DNA of 64,000 bases, taken from NCBI RefSeq assembly GCF_004794105.1, contig NZ_SRYR01000004.1:186001-250000 (forward strand), given 5' to 3'. This DNA is from Clostridium sartagoforme (GTDB lineage: Bacteria; Bacillota; Clostridia; Clostridiales; Clostridiaceae). Below are positions 1 through 9,475 of this stretch, piece after piece. Position 1 is the stretch's first letter, and every line of letters begins with the position of its first letter. The notes beneath the pieces are model-generated. The model did no database searches, was not told the DNA's origin, and saw only the letters and a list, made by a program, of their open reading frames with translations. A program made the position numbers and the translations under genes.

Positions 1-3000
1 AATGTTCCTAAAGACATGACTGTTAAGTGGACAGAAGGTCAATATAGTAGTGATGTACCAGCAAATGCTGTAGATGGAGATGATAACTCTCAATTCCACT
101 CAAAGGGAAATGCAATTGATGTACCATTTATAATTGACATGAAAAAAGCTTATCAAATTGAAAAATTAGAGCTACTGTTTAGAAATGCAGGAAATGGTTC
201 TGTAAAGCGTGCTGAAATATATAGCAGCTTAGATGGTGTTAATTATCAAAAGGTATTTAGTAATGCAAGCGATTCTGGAAATGCAGCTTGGACTACTGAT
301 GGACAAGTAAAAACTATAGGATTTGATGCTCCAATTAAAGCGCGTTACTTTAAGATTGTAACTAAAGAATCAGTTGGTAACTTCTTGACTATGAGAGAGT
401 TTAGACCATACATGGTAGATGGAAGTAAGGGTCAACTTGTTGGTGACTGGAACAATGGTGGAACAATTGAAGAAGGAGATTTAACATTCCTTCAAAATTA
501 CACTGGATTATCATCTGTAGATGCAGATTGGGATTATGTATCAATGGCTGACTTAAACTTTAATAATGTTATTGATGCTTACGATATAAGTTATGTAGCA
601 AGCCAATTAGAAGGTGGTATAGTACCAACAGAAGGTGGAAATGTTGCTGGAGAAATTATGCTAGTTCCGAATAAAGCAAGTATTTCAGCAGGCGAAACAT
701 TTACTGTTGATGTTGTAGGTACTGGATTATCAGATGTTAATGCCTTTAGTGCTGAGATTCCTTTAGATTCAAGTAAGTATGAATTTGTAAAAACAGAAGG
801 TGCAGTCTCAACAGCTTCTATGAAGAACTTCTCAAAGATTAGACTTCATAGTGATAATTCACAAGATCTTTATACTGTATTCACTAATATTGGTGATAAC
901 GTTAGACTTAACGGAACAGATACTCTTGCAACAATTACTTTAAAAGCTAAGAGTGATATTAATTTTGACTTAGCATTAAGTGATGCATTAGTAGTTGATA
1001 GTAACTTAAATTCTAAAAATGCAGTTGCTAATATTACTAATCCAGAAGATCCATTACCAGGAGATAAAGATTCAGTAGTGAAGATTGGAAAAGAAAGTAT
1101 TACTGTAACTGGTGATGAGTCACAATTACAAACAGGAATGGGATTAAGCAGATTAATAGATGGAACTACAAGTAGTGATGATAGTTCTCGTATGGATTTA
1201 AAATGGGTATATTCTGCTGATCAAGCAGATAAGGGAAAGCTTCCATTTGAAATGACATTTACATTTAAGGAAGCTAAGAAGTTTAATAACTTTACAATAT
1301 ACAATAGAACTAATGCTGATGGTAAAAATAATATTGCAGCAATGAAAAAAGTAAAAGCAGTTGGATACTTAAATGGTGTTGCAACAGATTTAGGTGAAGT
1401 ATCTAATATTACAACTGCAAAGACTATATTCAATTTAGAAGGTAAATCATTTGATAAGATTGTAATTACAGCTTTAGAATCTAATAAGGATATGTACACT
1501 TTAGCAATAAATGAAATAGAATTCTATGAAGAAAAGCAACAAGCACCATCATCAATAGAATTTTTAGAAAATGCACCAACTAATCTTTATGTTAATAAGA
1601 TAGCACCTATATTTGCAAAAGTATTACCTGAAACTGCAAATTTAAATTATAAACTTACTTCAGATAATGAAGAGGTAGTAAAGGTTATACGTGTAGATAA
1701 TGGTAATTCATCTACTTATTATTTAAGAGGGGTTAAGCCGGGTACAGCAAAGGTAACAGCTACAACAGTTGATGGAAAACTTAGCGATCTACATGAAGTT
1801 ACAGTACTTGATGGATTTGATAAATCTATATTAATTGAAGCTATTGAAAAGGGTAAATCATACTCAAAGAATAGTGAAATTTATACAGAGGAAACTTATT
1901 CAGAATTACTAAAGGCTATAGAAAATGCTGAAAAGGTATTAGAATCAGCAAAGACAGAATCAGAATTAAGTTCTGCCATTATATCAATAAGGGTAGCTAT
2001 AAACGGATTAAAAGAACGTGAAGAACCTAATTTAAATGTAATTGACTTTAATAAATTAGAAGCTATATTTGCTACAACTGAAGCAGATAGTGACTTTATG
2101 GAAAATGCTGTAGATGGTGATGAAAATACAATATGGCATTCAGGTTATCAAAGTAAAGATAAGCTACCAGTTTCAATAGTAGTTAAGCTAGATAAGCCTT
2201 ATAACCTTAATCAAGTTGATTATTTACCAAGACAAAATAGTAGAAATGGACATGTAACTGAATATATTGTTGAAACTAGTTTAGATAATGAAAATTGGAC
2301 AGAAGCTAGAAGAGGAACCTTTAAAGAAGCAAGTAATGGTTCAGGACTTGAAAATAAAGGATATAATCCAATACGCTTCAATACTACTAAAGCTCAATAT
2401 GTTAGATTTACTGCATTAAAAACTTTAGGCGATACTCGTGATAAATATGCAAGTGCTGCTGAACTTAAATTCTATGGACAATCAGAAGTAGATAAATCAA
2501 ACTTAAGTGCTAAGATTAGTGAAGCAGAAGCATTAGTTGAAGCTGATTACACAGCAGAAAGCTTTGAAGCAGTTAAGGTAGCAATTGATGGCGCTAAGGT
2601 AATATTAAATGATAATTTAGCAACTCAAGAACAAGTTGATGAGGCAATTAGTATTTTAACAGATGCAATTGATAATCTTGTTAAGAAAGATGATGTTGAA
2701 GAAGTTAATAAAACAGTTTTAGCAATGGCTATAGAATATGTTCAAAACTTAAAGGCAAATGGAGAACTTGAAGATGTTGTTCCAGCAGTAATTAAAGAAC
2801 TTGAAGCTGCATTAGAAGAAGCTAAAGAAGTTTTAGCTAATGAAAATGCTACACAAGCTCAAGTAGATGTAGCTGAAAAGAGATTAATAAACGTAATTCA
2901 TATGCTAGAGTTCAAAAAAGGAGATAAGACAAAGCTTAAAGAACTTGTTGAAATAATTAAAGTTTTAGATGAAAGTAAATATACAACTTCAACTTGGAAT

Positions 3001-3810
3001 GCATTGCAAGTAGAGCTTGAAAAAGCTGACAAAGTAATTGCAGATGAAAATGCAATGGAAAAAGAAGTTGCTAAAACTTATGAAAGCTTAAATAAGGCAT
3101 TCGCTGAATTAGAATTAGTAGCTGATAATTCTAAACTTGCACAATTAGTAGCTGAATTAGAAGGTAAAGATTTATCTAAGTATACAACAGGAACTGTTAA
3201 TAAGTTCAAGGCAGAATTAGAATATGCTAAGGGAATCTTAAGCAATAAGGATGCAAGTCAAGAAGAAATAAATGAAGCTTATAATAAGTTAATAAAAGCT
3301 TACCTTGATTTAAGATTAATCCCAGATAAATCTCTTCTTGAAGATTTAATAAGCAAGGCTGAATCAATAGATTTATCTAAATATACTAAGGAAAGTGCTA
3401 ATAAGCTAAGTTTAGCATTAGCTAATAGTAGATCAATCTTAAACAAAGAAGAGGTTACTCAAAATGAAATAGATGAATCAGCAGATGAATTGAAATCAGC
3501 TTTAGAAGGACTAATAGCAAGTAACGGAAATGGCAACGGTAATAACAATGGAAACAACGGCGGCGGAAATGGAAATAATAACGGAAATAACGGAAGTGGA
3601 AATGGAAGCAACAACGGAAACAACGGAAGTGATAATGGAAACGGCAACGGCAACGGTAGTGGAAACAACAATAGTAATGGCAACGGAAATAACAACAGCA
3701 ATAATGGGGGCAAGTTACCAAGTACTGGAGGAACACCAGCAGGTGCTATAGCATTATTTGGAGTATTAACTTCAGCATTAGGAGTTTCTATATTTAAAAA
3801 GAAAAAGTAA
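1..3810 (+). CDS. C-terminal part of large sortase-anchored glycosidase-type surface protein (CBM32/dockerin/cohesin/FIVAR), 5' end outside window
   Basis: The frame is open from base 1, so the start and any catalytic domain lie upstream. By base position: F5/8 type C (CBM32-like) 16-420; dockerin-like double Ca-loop module about 430-640 (DLTFLQNY, DLNFNNVIDAYD); cohesin-like module 650-1040; second discoidin-type module 1075-1530; BIG2-like Ig fold 1545-1800; FIVAR helical repeat 1810-2020; third F5/8C 2040-2480; five more FIVAR-type repeats 2500-3515; Asn/Gly linker 3522-3712; sortase signal LPSTGG at 3715-3732; membrane helix; KKKK tail. C. perfringens mucin- and glycan-active exo-enzymes (NagH, NagJ, GH31, GH101 types) carry this module set, and cohesin and dockerin modules there join enzymes together. 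The sugar-catabolic genes that follow fit release of GalNAc or another amino sugar outside the cell. The enzyme class cannot be decided without the missing 5' part. Confidence 0.85.
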   Translation, partial: NVPKDMTVKWTEGQYSSDVPANAVDGDDNSQFHSKGNAIDVPFIIDMKKAYQIEKLELLFRNAGNGSVKRAEIYSSLDGVNYQKVFSNASDSGNAAWTTDGQVKTIGFDAPIKARYFKIVTKESVGNFLTMREFRPYMVDGSKGQLVGDWNNGGTIEEGDLTFLQNYTGLSSVDADWDYVSMADLNFNNVIDAYDISYVASQLEGGIVPTEGGNVAGEIMLVPNKASISAGETFTVDVVGTGLSDVNAFSAEIPLDSSKYEFVKTEGAVSTASMKNFSKIRLHSDNSQDLYTVFTNIGDNVRLNGTDTLATITLKAKSDINFDLALSDALVVDSNLNSKNAVANITNPEDPLPGDKDSVVKIGKESITVTGDESQLQTGMGLSRLIDGTTSSDDSSRMDLKWVYSADQADKGKLPFEMTFTFKEAKKFNNFTIYNRTNADGKNNIAAMKKVKAVGYLNGVATDLGEVSNITTAKTIFNLEGKSFDKIVITALESNKDMYTLAINEIEFYEEKQQAPSSIEFLENAPTNLYVNKIAPIFAKVLPETANLNYKLTSDNEEVVKVIRVDNGNSSTYYLRGVKPGTAKVTATTVDGKLSDLHEVTVLDGFDKSILIEAIEKGKSYSKNSEIYTEETYSELLKAIENAEKVLESAKTESELSSAIISIRVAINGLKEREEPNLNVIDFNKLEAIFATTEADSDFMENAVDGDENTIWHSGYQSKDKLPVSIVVKLDKPYNLNQVDYLPRQNSRNGHVTEYIVETSLDNENWTEARRGTFKEASNGSGLENKGYNPIRFNTTKAQYVRFTALKTLGDTRDKYASAAELKFYGQSEVDKSNLSAKISEAEALVEADYTAESFEAVKVAIDGAKVILNDNLATQEQVDEAISILTDAIDNLVKKDDVEEVNKTVLAMAIEYVQNLKANGELEDVVPAVIKELEAALEEAKEVLANENATQAQVDVAEKRLINVIHMLEFKKGDKTKLKELVEIIKVLDESKYTTSTWNALQVELEKADKVIADENAMEKEVAKTYESLNKAFAELELVADNSKLAQLVAELEGKDLSKYTTGTVNKFKAELEYAKGILSNKDASQEEINEAYNKLIKAYLDLRLIPDKSLLEDLISKAESIDLSKYTKESANKLSLALANSRSILNKEEVTQNEIDESADELKSALEGLIASNGNGNGNNNGNNGGGNGNNNGNNGSGNGSNNGNNGSDNGNGNGNGSGNNNSNGNGNNNSNNGGKLPSTGGTPAGAIALFGVLTSALGVSIFKKKK
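3522..3712 (+). repeat. Asn/Gly/Ser low-complexity linker coding repeat
   Basis: Short imperfect repeats of GGAAATAAC/GGAAACAAC-type units encode an N-G-N-N-G/S linker of about 64 residues between the last FIVAR repeat and LPSTGG. It probably spans the peptidoglycan layer. Such a tract is prone to length change. Confidence 0.8.
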
Positions 3811-3839
3811 ATAAGTAAAACTATAATTTAGTCTGCAAG

Positions 3840-3909
3840 GATTTAATAGGACGGATCAAGTAAGGGAATAGAGCCGGTTTCATCATTAAATCTAAGTAGG
3901 CTATTTTTT
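3840..3909 (+). terminator. Terminator-like structure with a crossing helix
   Basis: AATAGAGCC (3867-3875) can pair with GGCTATT (3899-3905, two-base bulge), followed by a T run, giving a plausible terminator for the anchored protein gene. GATTTAAT (3840-3847) pairs perfectly with ATTAAATC (3885-3892), and this helix crosses the terminator helix. The two either form a pseudoknot or exclude each other. No known riboswitch family was recognised. Confidence 0.45.
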
Positions 3910-3910
3910 G

Positions 3911-4513
3911 TGAAAAAGTATAAATACTATTTTAATTAGCTTCTAATAATAAATAATAATATTAATATCATAGAATAAGATTATAGTATTTAATAGAAAT
4001 AGATTAATATAAGCTTCAAGAATCACAGATTTTAATAAGTATAAGAGGATTAATAAGTATCTGATAAATTTATATAATGTTCAATGCTTACTGGAAATTG
4101 CATTAGCTAACATAAATATTCTAACGTGACAAATTTATATAATATTAAATAATTACCTATGAATATATTTCTACTAAGATAGTTAGAATAAAATATAAGT
4201 TTAGTAGTAAATAAATAAAAAAATAGAGAAATTTCAGAAAAATTCGATTTTAGCAATATATTATATTGGAAAAGTTAATCAATGATTATATAATTATATT
4301 GTGGATTTTTATATATTGTTTAATTTTTATATAAATGATTAAGTGAATAATGTAACTTAAATATTTTTGCTATGTAACTTACTTTATAGCGATTTTATAA
4401 AAAGTAGAATTTTTATTACAATGCATATACATAAATTATCTACAGTAATGAAAATAATAATATAAAATATCCAATAATAAAAATTTCAAGAGTGTGTAGG
4501 GGGAAGAAGAAGT
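3911..4513. other. AT-rich intergenic region without a gene
   Basis: About 600 bases with no credible reading frame. Visible structure is limited to near repeats AAATTTATATAAT at about 4068 and 4130, two copies of TGTAACTTA around 4351 and 4373, and a small GCTAT/ATAGC inverted repeat near 4369-4390. A promoter for the following kinase gene must lie here, but no clear -35/-10 pair was identified. Confidence 0.5.
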
Positions 4514-5467
4514 ATGTTTTATTTAGGAATTGACGGTGGTGGAACTAAAACAAGATATTTATTAGTTGATGAAAAGCTTAACAAAGTAGCTGATGTTGAA
4601 GGTTCTACTATTCATATCCATCAAGTAGGAGTGGAAGGGATTCAAAAGCAATTAAATGAAAACATTTTAAAGGTTTGTGAGGAAGCTAAAATATCAGTAA
4701 AAGATATAGCCTATACTTTTATAGGGGTACCAGGATATGGTGAAAGCCTTGAAGATATGAATAAAATAGATGCTGCCATAAAAGAAGTTATGGTAACACC
4801 TTACTCAATAGATAATGACTCAGTTAATGGCTGGGCAGGTGGAACTGCTTGTAAGCCGGGAGTTAATATAGTAGCAGGTACTGGAAGTATAGCTTATGGA
4901 AGAAATGCAGAAGGTAAACTTGCTAGATGTGGTGGATTTGGACCTGGAATAGGTGATGATGGTGGTGCATATTGGATAGGTTTGAAAACTATCAATGAAT
5001 ACACTAAGCAAAAGGATGGAAGAAAAGAAAAGACAGCTTTACTTGATATCCTAGAAAAAGAATATAATATTACTTATCAATATGAAATTGTTGATATAGC
5101 ATTTAATAGATTGCAATTTAACAGAACAGAATTAGCTAAGTTCTCAACTGTATGCTATTTAGCAGCAGAAGCTGGTTGTCCTGTATGTAAGAACATCTTT
5201 AGAGAGGCAGCCGCAGAATTATTCAGCCATATTGAAGCTATTTCTAAGATGTTAAACTTTACTGATGAGTTTGTAGTTTCATATACTGGTGGAGTATTTA
5301 AATCAGGTAAACATGTATTAGAGCCACTACAAGAAATGATTAATGAATCAGGATTAAAGTGTAGCTTACAAGAGCCTGCATTAGATCCATGGAATGGTTC
5401 AGTATTATTAGCTTATTCTTTAGCTGGAAATGATGTTCCAGATAATGCAAAAGATATTTTAAAATAA
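4514..5467 (+). CDS. BadF/BadG/BcrA-family sugar kinase (N-acetylhexosamine kinase-like)
   Basis: A 317-residue ASKHA-fold protein. The N-terminal phosphate-1 loop is GIDGGGTKT and the adenosine/phosphate-2 segment contains VAGTGSIAYG, followed by the GGFGPGIGDDGGAYWIG block typical of bacterial N-acetylglucosamine-kinase-like members of the BadF/BadG family. The likely reaction is ATP-dependent phosphorylation of an amino sugar in the cytosol. Its place between a surface glycan-degrading protein and an aga/kba-type pathway suggests N-acetylgalactosamine or N-acetylglucosamine as substrate; that is inference. A GGGGGAAGAAG ribosome binding site precedes ATG 4514. A strong terminator follows, so it is probably transcribed alone or with upstream genes. 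Confidence 0.8.
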   Translation: MFYLGIDGGGTKTRYLLVDEKLNKVADVEGSTIHIHQVGVEGIQKQLNENILKVCEEAKISVKDIAYTFIGVPGYGESLEDMNKIDAAIKEVMVTPYSIDNDSVNGWAGGTACKPGVNIVAGTGSIAYGRNAEGKLARCGGFGPGIGDDGGAYWIGLKTINEYTKQKDGRKEKTALLDILEKEYNITYQYEIVDIAFNRLQFNRTELAKFSTVCYLAAEAGCPVCKNIFREAAAELFSHIEAISKMLNFTDEFVVSYTGGVFKSGKHVLEPLQEMINESGLKCSLQEPALDPWNGSVLLAYSLAGNDVPDNAKDILK

Positions 5468-5483
5468 ATTAATTTTAAGAGTT

Positions 5484-5511
5484 AAGGGGCTGTCCTAAGG
5501 ATAGCTCCTTT
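5484..5511 (+). terminator. Rho-independent terminator after the sugar kinase
   Basis: GGGGCTGTCC (5486-5495), loop TAA, GGATAGCTCC (5499-5508), then T residues. Nearly the same hairpin occurs at 10815-10843 after the aldolase gene, so the two bracket the regulator-isomerase-aldolase block. Confidence 0.8.
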
Positions 5512-5816
5512 ATTAATTATTTATAATACCAAAACTACAGTCTGATGCTTATATGTACTATTAATATTATATGTAGTACATTAAATGAATGATTTAACAG
5601 TGATATTACAGGAATAATTTTTGTATTACCTATTATAGATCAATTGGTGGTATATTTAGCATCTAATTTGGTAGTGACATTGTTATAAGTTTGTATAAGC
5701 TTCTTTTATAAATCTGGCTGCTTTTTATATGGTATTTTCAATAGAATAGTGAAGAATTATCAAATCATACTGTCGAAAATAAAGGATTAAAATTGATATA
5801 AAATTAGAAAAAATAA

Positions 5817-5845
5817 TTGACACTTTTCAATAGAAGATTTAGAAT
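5817..5845 (+). promoter_or_regulatory. Strong sigma-A-type promoter
   Basis: TTGACA at 5817-5822, a 17-base spacer, TAGAAT at 5840-5845. Transcription would start at about 5852 and run rightwards, although the next gene starts only at 6542. Confidence 0.6.
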
Positions 5846-5850
5846 AAAAC

Positions 5851-5872
5851 TATAGTGGTAATTACCACTATA
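5851..5872. promoter_or_regulatory. Perfect 22-bp operator palindrome with TGGT-N4-ACCA core
   Basis: A perfect palindrome with the core TAGTGGTAATTACCACTA lies on the predicted start of the 5817 promoter. TGGT-N4-ACCA half-sites match the operator type known for the NagR/YvoA/DasR branch of GntR-UTRA repressors (TGGTCTAGACCA-like). The GntR-UTRA protein encoded at 6542 is the natural candidate to bind it. The match to the family's half-sites is seen in the sequence; binding is inference. Confidence 0.6.
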
Positions 5873-6390
5873 TAAAACTTATAACTTATGAATATATTTC
5901 AATCTGACTATACTATTAACAAGTTGACAACGAATAATTCGCGAATAAACGTAGGTTACATGGATAAATAATTTAGGTATCAAATAAATATAAGTAGATA
6001 ATAGCAGTTAGCTAATGATCCAGTATAGCAAAACTTAATGGAAATGGTAGTTCCAGATACTATTGAAATCAGATTTTTATATTTAGAAAAATCTATAGTA
6101 CATAAGGCTTCCAATAGACAAAAATACATTTTTAGTGTGTAAAATTGTATAAGACATACTAAAGGTTATGGAAGCTAAAGTCCCAGCTAAAGGTTTATTA
6201 TAGGGAATACGAACTTTAGCAATAAAAGGGACAAGTTTTAATATGTTTATTTTAATATAATTTATAGGGGAATTTTAAATTATATGAAATGACTTTATGT
6301 AAGAGGTAGTAATTGCTACCTGGGGAGGTAGTACTGGGTATGACATCTTTGATGGATTGCCCAGATACACAGCCCTGTAATTTATTTAAA
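5852..6390 (+). ncRNA. Candidate structured non-coding RNA or long structured leader
   Basis: There is no credible ORF, but a strong promoter lies upstream and there are many helices: 5908-5914/6022-6028; 6043-6049/6058-6064; 6071-6078/6087-6094 (8 bp); 6107-6113/6169-6175 enclosing 6131-6139/6155-6163 (9 bp, one G-U); 6180-6184/6228-6232 enclosing 6186-6192/6214-6220; and 6334-6340/6358-6364 enclosing 6344-6347/6351-6354. AGCTAAAG occurs twice (6173-6180 and 6185-6192), allowing alternative pairing with CTTTAGC. CTACC (6316-6320) can likewise pair on either side. Base composition at 6301-6380 is richer in G+C than its surroundings. It does not match any RNA family I can name from memory. It could be an independent RNA or the leader of the gntR-aga operon. 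Confidence 0.45.
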
Positions 6391-6449
6391 TTTACTATAA
6401 ATAAGATTAAAATATTATGTTTAATTAAGGGTTAAAAGGTTATTAGAGG

Positions 6450-6512
6450 GTGTAAAATTTACACTTGTGTAAAAATTAGTGTTCTTTTATTAAAAGAATT
6501 TTATGGTATAAT
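6450..6512 (+). promoter_or_regulatory. Regulator promoter with GTGTAAA inverted and direct repeats
   Basis: GTGTAAA-A-TTTACAC (6450-6464) is followed by a third half-site GTGTAAA (6467-6473). A TATAAT -10 box lies at 6507-6512, with only a weak -35 (TTCTTT region, 6482-6487). The repeats lie just upstream of the promoter and could bind an autoregulator or activator. Confidence 0.45.
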
Positions 6513-6541
6513 AGTGTTATAGAATAATGAGGTGAAAAGAA

Positions 6542-7270
6542 ATGAGTTTTATAGATAAAAATTCGAGAACGCCATTATACTTACAATTAATGAATATTCT
6601 AATTGATAAGATAGAAAATAAATTAGAAGAAGATACTCAAATACCATCTGAGAGAGAAATATGTGAGTTTTATGATGTAAGTAGAACTACCGTTAGGCAA
6701 GCAATGGATGAGCTTGAAAAGGAAGGATATATATATAAGGTCCATGGAAAGGGAACTTTTGTATCTCCAAAGAGAATGAATCAAGATTTAAGTGCATTTT
6801 ATTCTTTTACAGAAGAAATGAAAAAGCTAGGAAAAGAACCAAGCTCTGAAGTAACTGGATTTGAAGTGGTTCAAGCTGGAGACCATATAAGTGATATGTT
6901 TAAGATAGGAAATGAAGACTTGCTATATAAGATCTCTAGAATAAGAAAGGCAGACGGAATTCATATGATGTATGAAACTACGTATATCCCTTATGATAGG
7001 TTTAAGGGAATAACTAGAGAAAAATTAGAAAATAAGCCTCTTTATGATATTTTAGCAAAAGAATATAATGTAAGAATATCTTCTGCAGAGGAATATTTTA
7101 GACCTATTTTAACTAATAAAATAGAAAGTGTTTATTTGGATATTAAAGAAGGTTCTCCAAGTTTAAAAATTGAGAGATTTACTTATGAGAAGGGTGAAGT
7201 TATTGAATACACAGTAAGTGTAGCAAGAGGAGATAAGTTTAAGTATAGGGTTAGGTTAAATAACAATTAA
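6542..7270 (+). CDS. GntR-family transcriptional regulator with UTRA sensor domain (NagR/AgaR-like)
   Basis: A 242-residue protein. Residues 1-75 are a GntR winged helix (PLYLQLMNIL, SEREICEFYDVSRTTVRQAMDEL, GKGTFV) and residues about 95-235 a UTRA effector-binding domain (TTYIPYDRF, ERFTYEKGEVIEY). This subfamily normally represses sugar-catabolic operons and is released by a phosphorylated sugar. GAGGTGAAAAG precedes ATG 6542. It heads the agaS-kbaY-kbaZ cluster and is separated from agaS by 61 bases containing an inverted repeat. The likely targets are that operon and the TGGT-N4-ACCA site at 5851. An amino-sugar or tagatose phosphate effector is inferred from the neighbours. Confidence 0.85.
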   Translation: MSFIDKNSRTPLYLQLMNILIDKIENKLEEDTQIPSEREICEFYDVSRTTVRQAMDELEKEGYIYKVHGKGTFVSPKRMNQDLSAFYSFTEEMKKLGKEPSSEVTGFEVVQAGDHISDMFKIGNEDLLYKISRIRKADGIHMMYETTYIPYDRFKGITREKLENKPLYDILAKEYNVRISSAEEYFRPILTNKIESVYLDIKEGSPSLKIERFTYEKGEVIEYTVSVARGDKFKYRVRLNNN

Positions 7271-7295
7271 AAAAAGAAAAAATTTTTAGAATAAC

Positions 7296-7315
7296 TGGTA
7301 ATGACAACATTACAA
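7296..7315. promoter_or_regulatory. Inverted repeat before agaS, possible operator or RNA hairpin
   Basis: GTAATG (7298-7303), ACAA, CATTAC (7308-7313). The left arm, TGGTAATG, resembles half of the 5851 palindrome (TGGTAATT). It ends a few bases before the agaS ribosome binding site (GGGGAGG). Confidence 0.35.
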
Positions 7316-7331
7316 GTTGGGGAGGTAACAT

Positions 7332-8495
7332 ATGATATTCGGAATGGATATAGATAATATAAAAAGTCTAGGTGGGACTTTTACCGCTACTGAAATTAGA
7401 CAGCAACCTAAGCTTTGGTTAGAAACATACAAAATAATAGAAGATAATAAGGCTTCAATAGAGAGTTTCTTAAGTAAGAACATAAAAAGCAATACTAGAA
7501 TAATATTAACGGGTGCAGGAACATCAGATTATATTGGAGATACAATTTATCTTCACTTAGCAAAGAAACTTAATTTAAGAGTAGAGGCTATAGCAACAAC
7601 TGATTTAGTATCAAATCCTTCAGAATTCATTGAAGAAGATGTACCTACTATCTTAGTATCTTATGCAAGATCGGGAAATAGTCCTGAAAGTATAGGAGCA
7701 TATAATATTTTTCAAGAAAATGTTAAGGATATAGCTCAAGTAATTGTTACTTGTAATGGAGCTGGTGAACTAGCTAAAAAGAGTAAAGGAAATGATAATA
7801 GTCTTTGTTTATTAATGCCTGAAGCTTCTAATGATAAGAGCTTTGCTATGACAAGTTCCTTTAGTTGTATGCTTTTAGCATCATTATTACTATTTGATAT
7901 TAAGAATTTAGAAACTAATAAAAAATATCTAGATATAGTAGTAAAACAAGGCGAGTTCGTATTAGATCACAACTGGAGAGATGTTAAGGAATTAGTAGAT
8001 TTAAATTCTAAAAGAGTAGTGTATTTAGGTTCAGGAATATTAAAAGGTCTTGCACAAGAAATGGCTCTTAAAAACTTAGAATTAACAAGTGGTAAGGTAG
8101 TAACTGTTTGTGAATCAATACTTGGGTTTAGACATGGACCTAAATCAATTATTAATGATGATACTTTAGTTATATGTATGAATTCTACTAATGAATATAC
8201 AAACCTTTATGATATGGATCTTATTAAAGAAATTAATGGAGATAGTGGAAATCATAAATTAGCTGTAATAAGTTATTCAAATAATAAGGAGTTATGTAAC
8301 CATTGTGATAAATATATAACTATAGATGGGGAGGAAGTACCAGAAGTATTTACTGTGTTTAACTACATGTTATTTGGTCAAATGTTTGGATTCTTTTCTT
8401 CATTAAAATTAGGAATTTCTCCTGACAATCCAAGACCAGATGGAACTGTTAATAGGGTAGTAAAGGGAGTAGTTATACATAAGTATAAAAACTAG
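7332..8495 (+). CDS. agaS: AgaS-like SIS-domain sugar-phosphate isomerase/deaminase
   Basis: A 387-residue protein with two SIS domains. The first (about 45-190) has LTGAGTSDYIGD and LVSYARSGNSPES, the second (about 210-365) has VVYLGSGILKGLAQEMALKNLEL and RHGPKS. This is the AgaS architecture: deamination and isomerisation of galactosamine-6-phosphate to tagatose-6-phosphate. The start is ATG 7332 after GGGGAGG. The two tagatose-bisphosphate aldolase genes directly downstream strongly favour the GalNAc/GalN route over a glucosamine one. No 6-phosphofructokinase/tagatose-6-phosphate kinase or AgaA-type deacetylase is encoded within the window, so those steps must come from elsewhere. Confidence 0.82.
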   Translation: MIFGMDIDNIKSLGGTFTATEIRQQPKLWLETYKIIEDNKASIESFLSKNIKSNTRIILTGAGTSDYIGDTIYLHLAKKLNLRVEAIATTDLVSNPSEFIEEDVPTILVSYARSGNSPESIGAYNIFQENVKDIAQVIVTCNGAGELAKKSKGNDNSLCLLMPEASNDKSFAMTSSFSCMLLASLLLFDIKNLETNKKYLDIVVKQGEFVLDHNWRDVKELVDLNSKRVVYLGSGILKGLAQEMALKNLELTSGKVVTVCESILGFRHGPKSIINDDTLVICMNSTNEYTNLYDMDLIKEINGDSGNHKLAVISYSNNKELCNHCDKYITIDGEEVPEVFTVFNYMLFGQMFGFFSSLKLGISPDNPRPDGTVNRVVKGVVIHKYKN

Positions 8496-8594
8496 TTACT
8501 AATTATTAAATAAGTGTAATAAAAGGTTTTAGAATAAAAATGACTTTGAAGATGAATACAGCAATTAAAAAATAATAAATAGGAGTTGAAGTGA

Positions 8595-9452
<858 letters not shown>

Positions 9453-9475
9453 ATAATATATAGAGGAGAGGTTAT

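Noticed and set aside
3455-3736. Open frames of 84-93 codons antisense to the Asn/Gly linker, and a Thr/Glu-rich frame on the same strand
   Set aside because: Produced by the low-complexity repeat in the sense gene; no ribosome binding site and no recognisable protein.
5608-5697. Short hydrophobic open stretch (GIIFVLPIIDQLVVYLASNL)
   Set aside because: Looks membrane-like, but only about 29 codons, without start, ribosome binding site or family match; too weak to call a gene remnant.
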